Shown here piece by piece: positions 26,216 to 34,270 of a stretch of DNA of 64,000 nucleotides. The notes under the pieces were generated by a model. The model ran no database searches, was not told the DNA's origin, and was given only the letters and a program-made list of their open reading frames with translations. The number at the start of each line of letters is the position of its first letter. Position 1 is the first letter of the stretch. This DNA comes from M3007 sp035299505 (GTDB lineage Bacteria; Bacteroidota; Bacteroidia; Chitinophagales; Saprospiraceae), in the NCBI GenBank assembly GCA_035299505.1, contig DATGWL010000110.1:1-64000 (forward strand). Reading direction: 5' to 3'. The position numbers and the translations under genes are program-made.

Positions 26216-28354
26216 ATGGCAGTTTATTCTACTGACAAAATCCGGAACGTTGTCCTGTGCGGACACTCCGGATGCGGCAAAACCACCCTTGCCGAAACCA
26301 TGCTTTTTGAAGCAAAAGCCATTACCCGCCGGGGCTCCGTTGGGGAAGGCAACACGCAAAGTGACTACGCTCCGCTGGAGCAGCAACGAGGGCACTCCCT
26401 CTTCGCTTCCGTACTTCACTGTACGTGGAAAGACACCAAAATCAACATCCTCGACACACCCGGTTTGGACGATTTCTCCGGGGAAGTGGTGACGGCATTA
26501 AAGGTGGCCGACACCGCGGTGATGTTGCTGAACGCCCGCAGCGGCGTGGAGGTAGGCACAGAACTGATCTGGGAACACATTGAAAAAAACGACACCCCAA
26601 CCATGTTTGTGGTCAATCAACTCGACCACGAAAAGGCTGATTTTGAAATGACGCTTGACCAGGCCCGCAAGCGCTTCGGATCACGGGTATTGCCCCTGCA
26701 ATTCCCGGTGAACCAGGGCCCGGGCTTCAACGCCATAGTAGATGCCCTGCGTATGGTGATGTACGTTTTCCCTGCCGGAGGTGGCAAACCGGAAAAGAAA
26801 CCTATCCCGGCAGAACATCAGGCCCGCGCCGATGAATGGCACAATGCCCTGGTGGAAGCCGCCGCAGAAAACGACGAAGGCCTGATGGAAAAATTCTTTT
26901 CCGAAGGCAATTTAAGTGAAGAAGAACTGGCCAAAGGCCTGAGCATCGGTTTGGCTCACCGACAATTTTACCCCCTGTTCTGCGTATCCGGTCTGAAAGA
27001 TATGGGCAGCGGACGCGTAATGGGATTCATTCACGATATCTGCCCAAGTCCGTCTGACCGGCCACCGGCTTCTCTGGAAGGTGGCGGCACCAAGCCCTGC
27101 GATCCTGCAGCGCGCCCATGTGTGTTTATTTTCAAAACCGTCAATGAGCCCAAAGTGGGCAATGTGTCCTATTTCAAGGTTTATTCCGGCACACTCAAAG
27201 CAGGCGACGAACTAACCAACGCCGAAAACAGCACTGTAGAACGTTTCTCCCAACTATTTGAAAGCGAAGGCAAAAACCGCGATCAGGTAGAAACATTTAT
27301 GGCCGGCGATATCGGTTGTACCGTTAAACTTAAAGGCTCTCACACCAATCAAACCCTCAACCCGAAGGGCTCTGAGCTGAAAATTGAAAAAATTCACTTC
27401 CCGCCATCCCGAATTCGTATGGCGGTATTGCCGCCCAGCAAAGCTGAGGTGGAGAAAATGGCACACGCACTGCACTCCATCCAGGAAGAAGACCCCACCC
27501 TGCTGGTGGAACAAAGTGTAGAACTCAAACAAACCATCATTCAGGGGCAGGGCGAAATGCACCTGGATATTGTGCGCTTCAAAGCAGAACAAAACTTTGG
27601 GGTAAAACTGGAATTCATTGAGCCGCGTATCCCTTACCGCGAAACCATCACCAAGGAAGCCAACAAGGATTACCGCCACAAAAAACAATCCGGTGGCGCC
27701 GGTCAGTTTGCCGAAGTGCACATGCGAATTGAACCGTATTACGATGGCATGCCTGCGCCACACGACCTGACTACCAAAAACATTGAGGTAGAAGACCTGA
27801 AATGGGGAGGCAAGTTTTCGTTCTGCTGGGCTATTGTAGGCGGCTCCATCGATGCCCGTTTCACCAATGCCATCAAAAAAGGCATTATGGCCAAAATGGA
27901 AGAAGGCCCAAGCACCGGATCCTATTGCCGGGATGTGCGCGTAAGCATTTACGACGGAAAGATGCACCCGGTAGACTCCAATGATATGGCCTTCCAGATT
28001 GCCTCTACCATGGCCTTTAAAGAAGCCTTCCACGATGCCAAGCCGCAGATATTGGAGCCAGTGTACGACCTGGAGGTGCTTTGCGATTCGGAGGTAATGG
28101 GCAATGTTATGGGCGATCTGCAAACCCGCCGCGCCATCATCATGGGTATGGGTACGGAAGGGCATTACCAGTCAATCAAAGCCAAAGTGCCTCTCAAGGA
28201 GCTACACAAATACTCATCTACCCTGCGCGCGCTCACGCAAGGCAAAGCAAAATTCACCATGACCTTTGCAGAGTATGCCGCAGTGCCGGCAGATATTCAG
28301 GCTAAGCTCATTGCCGAATACGCAGAGCACAACAAGCACGAGGAACATCATTGA
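26216..28354 (+). CDS. Elongation factor G-like GTPase (EF-G2 type)
   Basis: 712 residues with the full EF-G domain order: GTPase domain (about 8-280), beta-barrel domain II (about 310-390), III, IV and V to the end. The P-loop is GHSGCGKTT (near 15-23). Switch II reads DTPGLDD where translational EF-G has DTPGHVD, so the catalytic histidine is replaced by leucine. The G4 motif is NQLD instead of NKxD, and the switch I segment reads QQRGHSL in place of ERGITI. This resembles the EF-G2/FusA2 paralogues, whose cellular role differs from translocation and is not settled. The main fusA should lie elsewhere. A strong bidirectional terminator follows. Confidence 0.9.
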   Translation: MAVYSTDKIRNVVLCGHSGCGKTTLAETMLFEAKAITRRGSVGEGNTQSDYAPLEQQRGHSLFASVLHCTWKDTKINILDTPGLDDFSGEVVTALKVADTAVMLLNARSGVEVGTELIWEHIEKNDTPTMFVVNQLDHEKADFEMTLDQARKRFGSRVLPLQFPVNQGPGFNAIVDALRMVMYVFPAGGGKPEKKPIPAEHQARADEWHNALVEAAAENDEGLMEKFFSEGNLSEEELAKGLSIGLAHRQFYPLFCVSGLKDMGSGRVMGFIHDICPSPSDRPPASLEGGGTKPCDPAARPCVFIFKTVNEPKVGNVSYFKVYSGTLKAGDELTNAENSTVERFSQLFESEGKNRDQVETFMAGDIGCTVKLKGSHTNQTLNPKGSELKIEKIHFPPSRIRMAVLPPSKAEVEKMAHALHSIQEEDPTLLVEQSVELKQTIIQGQGEMHLDIVRFKAEQNFGVKLEFIEPRIPYRETITKEANKDYRHKKQSGGAGQFAEVHMRIEPYYDGMPAPHDLTTKNIEVEDLKWGGKFSFCWAIVGGSIDARFTNAIKKGIMAKMEEGPSTGSYCRDVRVSIYDGKMHPVDSNDMAFQIASTMAFKEAFHDAKPQILEPVYDLEVLCDSEVMGNVMGDLQTRRAIIMGMGTEGHYQSIKAKVPLKELHKYSSTLRALTQGKAKFTMTFAEYAAVPADIQAKLIAEYAEHNKHEEHH

Positions 28355-28393
28355 TGTGGCGTAGAAAATCAGACATCTGGATGTTTTGACAAA

Positions 28394-28437
28394 AGGCCGC
28401 TTCCCGAATGCCCGGGAAGCGGCCTGTGTTTTTATTC
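28394..28437. terminator. Strong bidirectional terminator
   Basis: Perfect 13-bp arms AGGCCGCTTCCCG (28394-28406) and CGGGAAGCGGCCT (28413-28425) are followed by TGTGTTTTTATT. It serves the EF-G paralogue on the plus strand, and the arr gene converges on it. Confidence 0.85.
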
Positions 28438-28860
28438 ATTGAGCGAACTGATCCCCTGCTCCCTCAATTTAGCCAGGGCATCTTTCATAGTCTGGACCTG
28501 GTCCTCCGGATGTCCATCCCATTTGGAAACCTCCCCTACTACCCGAAATGGATGCATAGAACGGTAGGACATGGTAGGATTACCCGGAAACTTTTTGTCG
28601 GTCAGATCCGGATCATCTTCAATGAGTCCGGTTGGCTCCACCAGATAGATTCGTCCGGGGCCATCGCCAAAGGCCAGTTCAGCCCCCCAAATAGCGGCAT
28701 CCAGGGTTGCTGACAAGAAAATATACCTGGCATTTTTTCGATCGCCATAATTTGACTGATAGCCTGGCTCAATGAGGTCGCCAACAGCAAGATCAGCTTT
28801 AGTGCCATGAAAATAGGTTTGGGCAAAAGGGGTTGGGCGGGTAGAAGTGTTTTGTTTCAT
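28432..28860 (-). CDS. arr: NAD+-dependent rifampin ADP-ribosyltransferase
   Basis: 142 residues from the ATG at 28858-28860, chosen because it gives the short family N-terminus. It is full length for Arr and keeps its hallmark phrases: YFHGTKADLAVGDLIEPGY, SNYGDRKNARYIFLSATLDA, IYLVEPTGLIEDDP, DKKFPGNPTMSYRS and VVGEVSKWDGH. Known Arr enzymes transfer ADP-ribose from NAD+ to the C23 hydroxyl of rifamycins and so inactivate them. Chromosomal homologues are common in environmental bacteria, so resistance is predicted from homology only. Its stop codon lies within the T-tract of the terminator shared with the EF-G paralogue. No mobile gene lies beside it. Confidence 0.93.
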   Translation of the reverse strand: MKQNTSTRPTPFAQTYFHGTKADLAVGDLIEPGYQSNYGDRKNARYIFLSATLDAAIWGAELAFGDGPGRIYLVEPTGLIEDDPDLTDKKFPGNPTMSYRSMHPFRVVGEVSKWDGHPEDQVQTMKDALAKLREQGISSLNE

Positions 28861-28981
28861 CGTGCTTATTTTGATTAGGCGGCAAAGATACCAGACAGCC
28901 CGTGCTGCCACAAAGTTGCATGGTCCATTTAACCTTTCCCTCTATCCGCAGTCAAAAGCCTCCAAATATTGTTTTTACATC

Positions 28982-29839
28982 ATGATACGTCTGATCATCC
29001 TGCTCTTCCTGAGCCTTTTTTCCGCATTTATTTTCATGGGCAATAAAAACGGGCGCGCTTCACAGGCCCAGCGCGGCAACACCGGCGCCCCTGGCGATGA
29101 AACCCAGGGTGGCCAACCCAAAACCTGTCAGGCCTGCCATAATCAGGGACCCATTCAGGCCAGCGTTGCCATCAGCGTGCTGGACAGCGCCAACAATGCC
29201 ATTACCCATTACCGGCCCGGTTACAAATACAAAGCCCGCGTAACCATCAATGCTACCGGACAAGACCTGAATGGCTATGGCTTTCAAATGATCGCCCTGC
29301 GCAACGCCAATAATACCGACCTCGACGGGTTTAGCGATGTCAACCCCAACAACTACAAAATTGCCAGCATTTCCGGCGGACGCACTTATGCAGAGCACAG
29401 CAATATTTCGGCCAGCAACATCTTTGATGTTACCTGGACTGCGCCTGTATCCGGCACCGGAAGCGTTACTTTTTACGCCTCCGGCAACGGGGTAAACAGC
29501 AACGGCTCCACCACCGGCGATGGCGCCGGACAAAGTTCGCTGACGCTGAACGAATTAAGTTCGGGCACTTACGAACAGGAAATATTTCAGCATGCCTGGC
29601 AAGTTTCGCCCAATCCAGCCACCGATCAGTTGCTGCTTTCAGGGCAGAGGTTGGAAAACGGGATGCTTCGCATCAGGGCGTTTGACTGTTCAGGGCGTTT
29701 AGTGACCGAAACCTCACAAAGCATTCAAAACGAAGACTTTAACCTCCAAATTCCTGTTGCAGACTGGCTGCCGGGGGCCTATTATTTACAGTTGGAACAA
29801 GCCGGAAAACGGCACAGTGTTAAAGTGCTGAAACTTTAA
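28982..29839 (+). CDS. Choice-of-anchor V-type secreted protein with CxxCH motif and T9SS domain
   Basis: 285 residues from ATG 28982. The signal peptide is MIRLIILLFLSLFSAFIFM, followed by NTGAPGDET and TCQACHNQGP. The CQACH sequence fits a c-type heme attachment site and is typical of the choice-of-anchor V family, where GAPG-x-TC-x2-CH recurs. A beta-sandwich domain (about 65-195) carries GYGFQMIAL and VTWTAPVSGTGSVTFYASGNGVN. The end (VSPNPATDQ to SVKVLKL) is a type A sorting domain. It is probably a surface protein; heme binding is possible but not shown. It is divergent from arr. Confidence 0.85.
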   Translation: MIRLIILLFLSLFSAFIFMGNKNGRASQAQRGNTGAPGDETQGGQPKTCQACHNQGPIQASVAISVLDSANNAITHYRPGYKYKARVTINATGQDLNGYGFQMIALRNANNTDLDGFSDVNPNNYKIASISGGRTYAEHSNISASNIFDVTWTAPVSGTGSVTFYASGNGVNSNGSTTGDGAGQSSLTLNELSSGTYEQEIFQHAWQVSPNPATDQLLLSGQRLENGMLRIRAFDCSGRLVTETSQSIQNEDFNLQIPVADWLPGAYYLQLEQAGKRHSVKVLKL

Positions 29840-29883
29840 CGCAGGAAGCATTGGTTGGCTGAATGGAAGGCCTTTAACTTCGT

Positions 29884-29918
29884 GTTGACAAAAGGAATTC
29901 ATTTTGCCAGTTACTTTG
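29884..29918 (+). promoter_or_regulatory. Candidate promoter of the DUF4783 gene
   Basis: GTTGACA around 29884-29890 and TTACTTTG at 29911-29918 (one mismatch from TAnnTTTG) lie about 70 bases before the start codon. Confidence 0.3.
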
Positions 29919-29984
29919 TATCAAAATAACGTTTCAAATAAAACGTTTAATACAAACGAACTAACAACCAAATCTGCTTCGATC

Positions 29985-30383
29985 ATGAAGAATCTAATTT
30001 TTCTGATGTTCCTCGTACCGGCTTTCGCTTTTGCGAACAATCCGCAGCAGGGCAACCCTGCTCTGGAAGCTATTACAGCTGCGCTGGGCGCGGGCGACGT
30101 GAACGCACTCTCGAAATATCTGGCTGATAATGTGGAGATCTCCATTCAGGATAAAGAACAGACGTACACCAAAGCGAAAGCCGCTGAGGTTCTGAAAGGT
30201 TTCTTTGATACCAACAAACCCAAAGCTTTTGCCCAGGTGCACAAAGGTCAGAGTCGCGAAAACAGCGATCAGTACTGTATCGGTAACCTGAGCGCTACCG
30301 CGGGCAATTACCGTGTGTACCTTTATCTGAAGGTAAATGGCTCCAACATCAGCATCCAGGAGATGCGTTTCGATAAGGAATAA
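29985..30383 (+). CDS. DUF4783 small secreted protein
   Basis: 132 residues from ATG 29985. A signal peptide (MKNLIFLMFLVPAFAFA) precedes a domain of about 110 residues with an alpha+beta cone-like layout: AITAALGAGDVNALSKYLADNVE, YTKAKAAEVLKGFF, and QVHKGQSRENSDQYCIGNL. This matches DUF4783, a SnoaL/NTF2-like family widespread in Bacteroidota. It is probably periplasmic with unknown ligand. It stands alone with its own promoter-like sequence and terminator. Confidence 0.88.
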   Translation: MKNLIFLMFLVPAFAFANNPQQGNPALEAITAALGAGDVNALSKYLADNVEISIQDKEQTYTKAKAAEVLKGFFDTNKPKAFAQVHKGQSRENSDQYCIGNLSATAGNYRVYLYLKVNGSNISIQEMRFDKE

Positions 30384-30411
30384 AATTTTTTCAGCCCCCT
30401 TAACCTCTCAG

Positions 30412-30445
30412 ACGGCTTCGGACCTCAGTGTCCGGAGCCGTTTCT
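30412..30445 (+). terminator. Terminator of the DUF4783 gene
   Basis: Near-perfect 12-bp arms ACGGCTTCGGAC (30412-30423) and GTCCGGAGCCGT (30430-30441) are followed by TTCTAGTTT. Confidence 0.7.
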
Positions 30446-30452
30446 AGTTTGT

Positions 30453-30760
30453 AAGGCACGAAGTGGACCCTCAAAGGCACGAAGGCGTGTAACCACAAAG
30501 GCACAAAGACACGAAGGCGCGAAGGCACGAAGGGTTAGCAGCTGCGCTGCCAGACATATATGATGAGGGAGTCTCAAAAGTAATTTTTACCGAAAAGGAA
30601 TTGAAAATCAATTATTTTAAACCTCCGCGCCTCTTCGGTAAAAATTACTTTTGAGACTCCCTCATATTTTTACATTTTACTCCTTCGCGTCTTAGTGTCT
30701 TCGCGCCTTCGTGCCTTTGTGCCTTTGTGGTTACACGCCTTTGTGCCTTCGTGCTTCCAC
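30453..30760. repeat. Nested inverted repeat: 8-bp unit arms around a perfect 32-bp hairpin
   Basis: The outer arms (about 30475-30530 and 30681-30757) are made of GGCACGAA, GGCACAAA, GACACGAA and GGCGCGAA units in opposite orientations and both contain GGCGTGTAACCACAAAGGC. Inside, perfect 32-bp arms lie at 30563-30594 and 30634-30665, reading ATGAGGGAGTCTCAAAAG through TTTTTACCGAA, with a 39-base loop. It separates two convergent genes. No coding potential is seen. Confidence 0.85.
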
Positions 30761-30768
30761 TTTGCGCC

Positions 30769-33126
30769 TTACCCCTTAATGAATCGGGTGGTGAAACGTT
30801 CGCCCTGATCGGTTTGCACTTCCATGAAGTAGGAGCCTGGGGGCAGGGATTGAATATTGATTTGTTCCTGAATAATGCCTTCGCTGAGGGGTTTGTTGCC
30901 AGCAATGCTTTGCATCAGGCGGCCATCGGCGTTTGTGATACGGATGGTGTAGGCAGCTGGTTGGCTGGGTTCAAAACTGCATTGCAGGGTTTCCTGAGCC
31001 GGGTTAGGACAAACATCCAGACGAAGTACCTCGCGCACACCCGGGAGCCAGTTCACACCGCTGTTGAGCAATGTGCTGTCGAGCAGGATATTTTCATCGC
31101 CGGGTTTGTATTCCGTGTAAGCAAAATAAACCAGCATCATTTCATCAGTGGTTGCTTCGCCCTGGGTCACGGTTTGCGGCGGAGAGCTGGGCTGATGGGG
31201 ATTGTTTTCCGTGTTGTCGTACACGGCGTAAGCATGCAGTTTAGACCCGATCGGAACACGTTGCAGGCGCTGGAAATAATAGGAGCCCTGCCAGTGAAAA
31301 TCCCAGTCATTAATCCGGATCAGCGGAATGGTATCGTTCAGAGGTGTTACCGCAAACGACTCAATACTCCGGCCAATGAGGTGCATATGCGGAGCTACCG
31401 ACAATATGGAAACAGTTTGCGGCATGGTAAACTTGGCATGATAGGTTTTAATCTGGTTGGGCGGAATATTCAGCGGGCCGTTTTCCAGTGAAAACGGTGT
31501 ATGATTCAGGGCTGGAGTCAGCTTGATCTCGCGGATACCCTGATTGGTTGGTGTAAAAAACAGGTTCAACTTGGTTTGGTCACTCATTCCTGTTACACCT
31601 TTCGGGTAGTGCATCTGAACAATAAGGTCGGCTCCTGGGCTAAGCTTTACGCCCATGGTTGGCGGTGTGAGGAAAGTGCGTGCGCCGGGCACCCAGGCGC
31701 CCACCAAACGGGCGCCGTTTACGCCCGGGCCGCCAAAATTCACATAACCGGGCTCATTGGGCGTTTGCGCATCCAGCACCTTTCCCTGTCCGGTGGTGTC
31801 TTCATAAATCAGGATATGGTGTACTACTTCATGGTTGCCTGGAATGGCCTCCAATCCGCGCAGAAAAGCCGTCTGGCTCAGTCCATTGGGAATCACAAAA
31901 CAACGGTACTCATCGTCGGTAGCAGTAACGGTAAAAAACGGCGTAAAGAGTATCTGATCGGGCATACCCACCTCTGAATCATCGCTGAACATCGGATCAG
32001 GAGGCGCCTGCGCCAAATCGCCGCCCGGCGCACCGCCATCTACCCATTGGTTGATGCGCTGAATTTCTTCATCTGTAAGGCGTGTTTCGTGGGCATATCT
32101 TCTGTAGCTCGGATCGGGCATCCAGGGTGGCATGCGGCGGGAACCGGCAGCGTCCTGTATGTCGTACCTACGGGTAAAGGCATTGGCATAGCCGATGAGC
32201 GAAAAGTGGCCCAGCCCTCCATCCCGGTGGCATTTGGCGCAATTTTCATATAAAATCGGGGCAATATCGGTGGCCCAATTGATGCTTTGGGCGCTCAGCG
32301 TAGCCGAGCAGAAGATGGCGAGAGCGAGCAGAGTGTTTTTTGCAGACATGACAGAGGATTTTCTATGGTGTATTTCGGCTATTTTTTGGGCGCTATCTTC
32401 CCGCAAGGTACCACAAACGCGGTCCCAAAAAGTGAAATAGAGCCCGAAGTTGCCGGTGAATTTTTCATGATGTACATTATGGTAAACCGAGGAGTTCAGC
32501 CATTTCCCCACAGGATGGTTATAGATCCATTTAGGAAACAACTCGTAGCCAAGGTGGCCGTACACATTAAACAACAACATGAACAGCACGAACCCGAAGA
32601 ACGAAATGGGGTGCAAGGGCATCAGGAGCAATAGCACAGGGATGATGCCCGATTCTACCACGGCCTCCAGCGGATGGAAAGCGAAGGCAGCCCAGGGAGA
32701 TGGATTTACGGATTTATGGTGTACCAGGTGCATTTTCCGGTACAATACCCGGTGATGCATCAGGCGATGCATCCAATAGAAGTAGGTATCGTGTATCAGC
32801 AAAGAAATGGGAACACTCAACAATAGCCAGGTCATTCCGTAAGTCTCCACCCTGGTATAAAACTGTGTGTATTGATGGAAGGAAGTACCCAGGCAAAGCC
32901 AGGCCACAAGTCCAAAAATTAACGAAGTGAGCGAACTGTAGCCAACCTCACGCCAGTAATCCGCAGAGGCCGGAAAGCGTTGCTGAATTTTCATGTACAT
33001 CCATTCCCTGCGCTTCCAAAGGTAGAATAAAGCGTATACCACTCCGGCAAATACCAGATACCGACCAAAAATGATCAGCGGCACCAGAAGCCATTGCCAG
33101 TAAGAAAACTCGGTTGGGTTGAACAT
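30769..33126 (-). CDS. Fusion: sterol desaturase-like domain + cytochrome/PHM-type copper monooxygenase + T9SS domain
   Basis: 785 residues. Residues 1-245 are an integral-membrane fatty acid hydroxylase/sterol desaturase with all His boxes: HDTYFYWMHRLMHH, HLVHH and HNVHH. At residue 260 a Met begins MSAKNTLLALAIFCSATLSA, a textbook signal peptide, followed by a CAKCH heme motif (about 297). A peptidylglycine-monooxygenase-like region has its copper ligands in order: VVHHILIY (about 435), VQMHYPKG (about 503), APHMHLIG (about 580) and DEMMLVYFAY. A type A sorting domain closes it (PNPAQETL to RFIKG). The internal signal peptide suggests two ancestral genes joined in frame, or an ATG at 32347-32349 used independently. 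It is divergent from a lipoprotein gene. Confidence 0.85.
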   Translation of the reverse strand: MFNPTEFSYWQWLLVPLIIFGRYLVFAGVVYALFYLWKRREWMYMKIQQRFPASADYWREVGYSSLTSLIFGLVAWLCLGTSFHQYTQFYTRVETYGMTWLLLSVPISLLIHDTYFYWMHRLMHHRVLYRKMHLVHHKSVNPSPWAAFAFHPLEAVVESGIIPVLLLLMPLHPISFFGFVLFMLLFNVYGHLGYELFPKWIYNHPVGKWLNSSVYHNVHHEKFTGNFGLYFTFWDRVCGTLREDSAQKIAEIHHRKSSVMSAKNTLLALAIFCSATLSAQSINWATDIAPILYENCAKCHRDGGLGHFSLIGYANAFTRRYDIQDAAGSRRMPPWMPDPSYRRYAHETRLTDEEIQRINQWVDGGAPGGDLAQAPPDPMFSDDSEVGMPDQILFTPFFTVTATDDEYRCFVIPNGLSQTAFLRGLEAIPGNHEVVHHILIYEDTTGQGKVLDAQTPNEPGYVNFGGPGVNGARLVGAWVPGARTFLTPPTMGVKLSPGADLIVQMHYPKGVTGMSDQTKLNLFFTPTNQGIREIKLTPALNHTPFSLENGPLNIPPNQIKTYHAKFTMPQTVSILSVAPHMHLIGRSIESFAVTPLNDTIPLIRINDWDFHWQGSYYFQRLQRVPIGSKLHAYAVYDNTENNPHQPSSPPQTVTQGEATTDEMMLVYFAYTEYKPGDENILLDSTLLNSGVNWLPGVREVLRLDVCPNPAQETLQCSFEPSQPAAYTIRITNADGRLMQSIAGNKPLSEGIIQEQINIQSLPPGSYFMEVQTDQGERFTTRFIKG

Positions 33127-33383
33127 AGTAATGGTGTTTGGACGGTGATGAAATAACTTGGTTTAAGAGCCGGACTAAATTTAACCCTTGCAACTCTTGC
33201 ATCAAAGGTATCACCCTACCCTGCCCCTGCCCTGCCCTGCTTCAACGAAACGCCTCGTTTTATCAACGAATGGCAATCAGCATTCCTTTCGTTGATCCAT
33301 CTCAGCCAAAAGTTGATACCGTTTTCCCACCGACCCCATCGGCCCACACCTTTGTCTCATCACAATTACAACAACACCTAACT

Positions 33384-34094
33384 ATGAAAAAGATTCTTTG
33401 GATTTTCCCAGCCCTCCTGGCAATCGCAGTCATCTCTACCTCTTGCCGCAAAGACCCGCAGGAAGTGATTGAACTCCTCACCGAAAGCGAAGCCGCCGAA
33501 ATTATTGAAGATGCTGTAGCCAATCGCACCTCAGGTCTCACAGCGCCTACCATCGATGCCTCTGAAATTGTGGAGGCATACCTTAATGCCTGCGGCGAAC
33601 CTGGCGACACCACCTTCTCCACTTCTAAAACTGCCGGCGTAGCCACCTATAGCTATGTATTTGGTATGGATTGGCTGCTCACCTGCTCTAATCTGGGCGT
33701 ACCACAATCCGCCGAAGTAGGCATTGAAGGCAACGGAAACTACAGCAGTCCGCACTGGACCGGCATTCAGGCTTCTGTAGGCAACCTGGTATTCACCGGC
33801 CTCAGCCCACAGGAAGCGGCCTATGTGGTGAACGGCAGCTATGACCTGGATGGCAACCTGACTGGTTCCCTGCGCAAAGTAAACCCAAGCATCAACTGCG
33901 TCATTTCCATGGAAGTTACCAACCTGTTGCTAAACAAAACTACCCAGAACATCAGCGGTGGCTCAGGCACTTTCACCCTCACCGCCAGCACTGCCAACGG
34001 CCAGTCTAAAACCCTGGAAGGCACATTGATTTTCAATGGCAACAACACCGTAACTGTTACCGTCAATGGTCACGAGCATACTTTTGAGTGGTGA
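33384..34094 (+). CDS. Hypothetical lipoprotein
   Basis: 236 residues from ATG 33384, which opens a lipoprotein signal (MKKILWIFPALLAIAVISTSC). The frame is open further upstream but without a signal. A short helical acidic segment (EVIELLTESEAAEIIEDAV) precedes a beta-rich domain with repeated strands such as YVVNGSYDLDGNLTGSLRK and NISGGSGTFTLTAST. No known family recognised. It is probably anchored to a membrane facing the periplasm or surface. The 256-base gap upstream shows short C-rich runs and no clear promoter. Confidence 0.78.
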   Translation: MKKILWIFPALLAIAVISTSCRKDPQEVIELLTESEAAEIIEDAVANRTSGLTAPTIDASEIVEAYLNACGEPGDTTFSTSKTAGVATYSYVFGMDWLLTCSNLGVPQSAEVGIEGNGNYSSPHWTGIQASVGNLVFTGLSPQEAAYVVNGSYDLDGNLTGSLRKVNPSINCVISMEVTNLLLNKTTQNISGGSGTFTLTASTANGQSKTLEGTLIFNGNNTVTVTVNGHEHTFEW

Positions 34095-34172
34095 GAACGG
34101 TAGAGTGCAGCATTGCATGTATGTTGTTGGCAGAGCTTATTCTTGTTAACTTCATTACCCAGGGCAATCCAT

Positions 34173-34207
34173 AAAAAAAGGGGGCCTCTTCCTTGCGAAG
34201 GGCCCCC
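34173..34207 (-). terminator. Terminator of the PKD-repeat gene
   Basis: GGGGGCC at 34180-34186 pairs with GGCCCCC at 34201-34207 around CTTGCGAAG-type loop sequence. The A-tract at 34173-34179 gives a T-tract on the minus strand. Confidence 0.7.
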
Positions 34208-34270
34208 AGTTTAGTGTCTGTTAATTGTCTCGTGTAGACACTTATGTACCTCTACTACTTACCAATGTAA

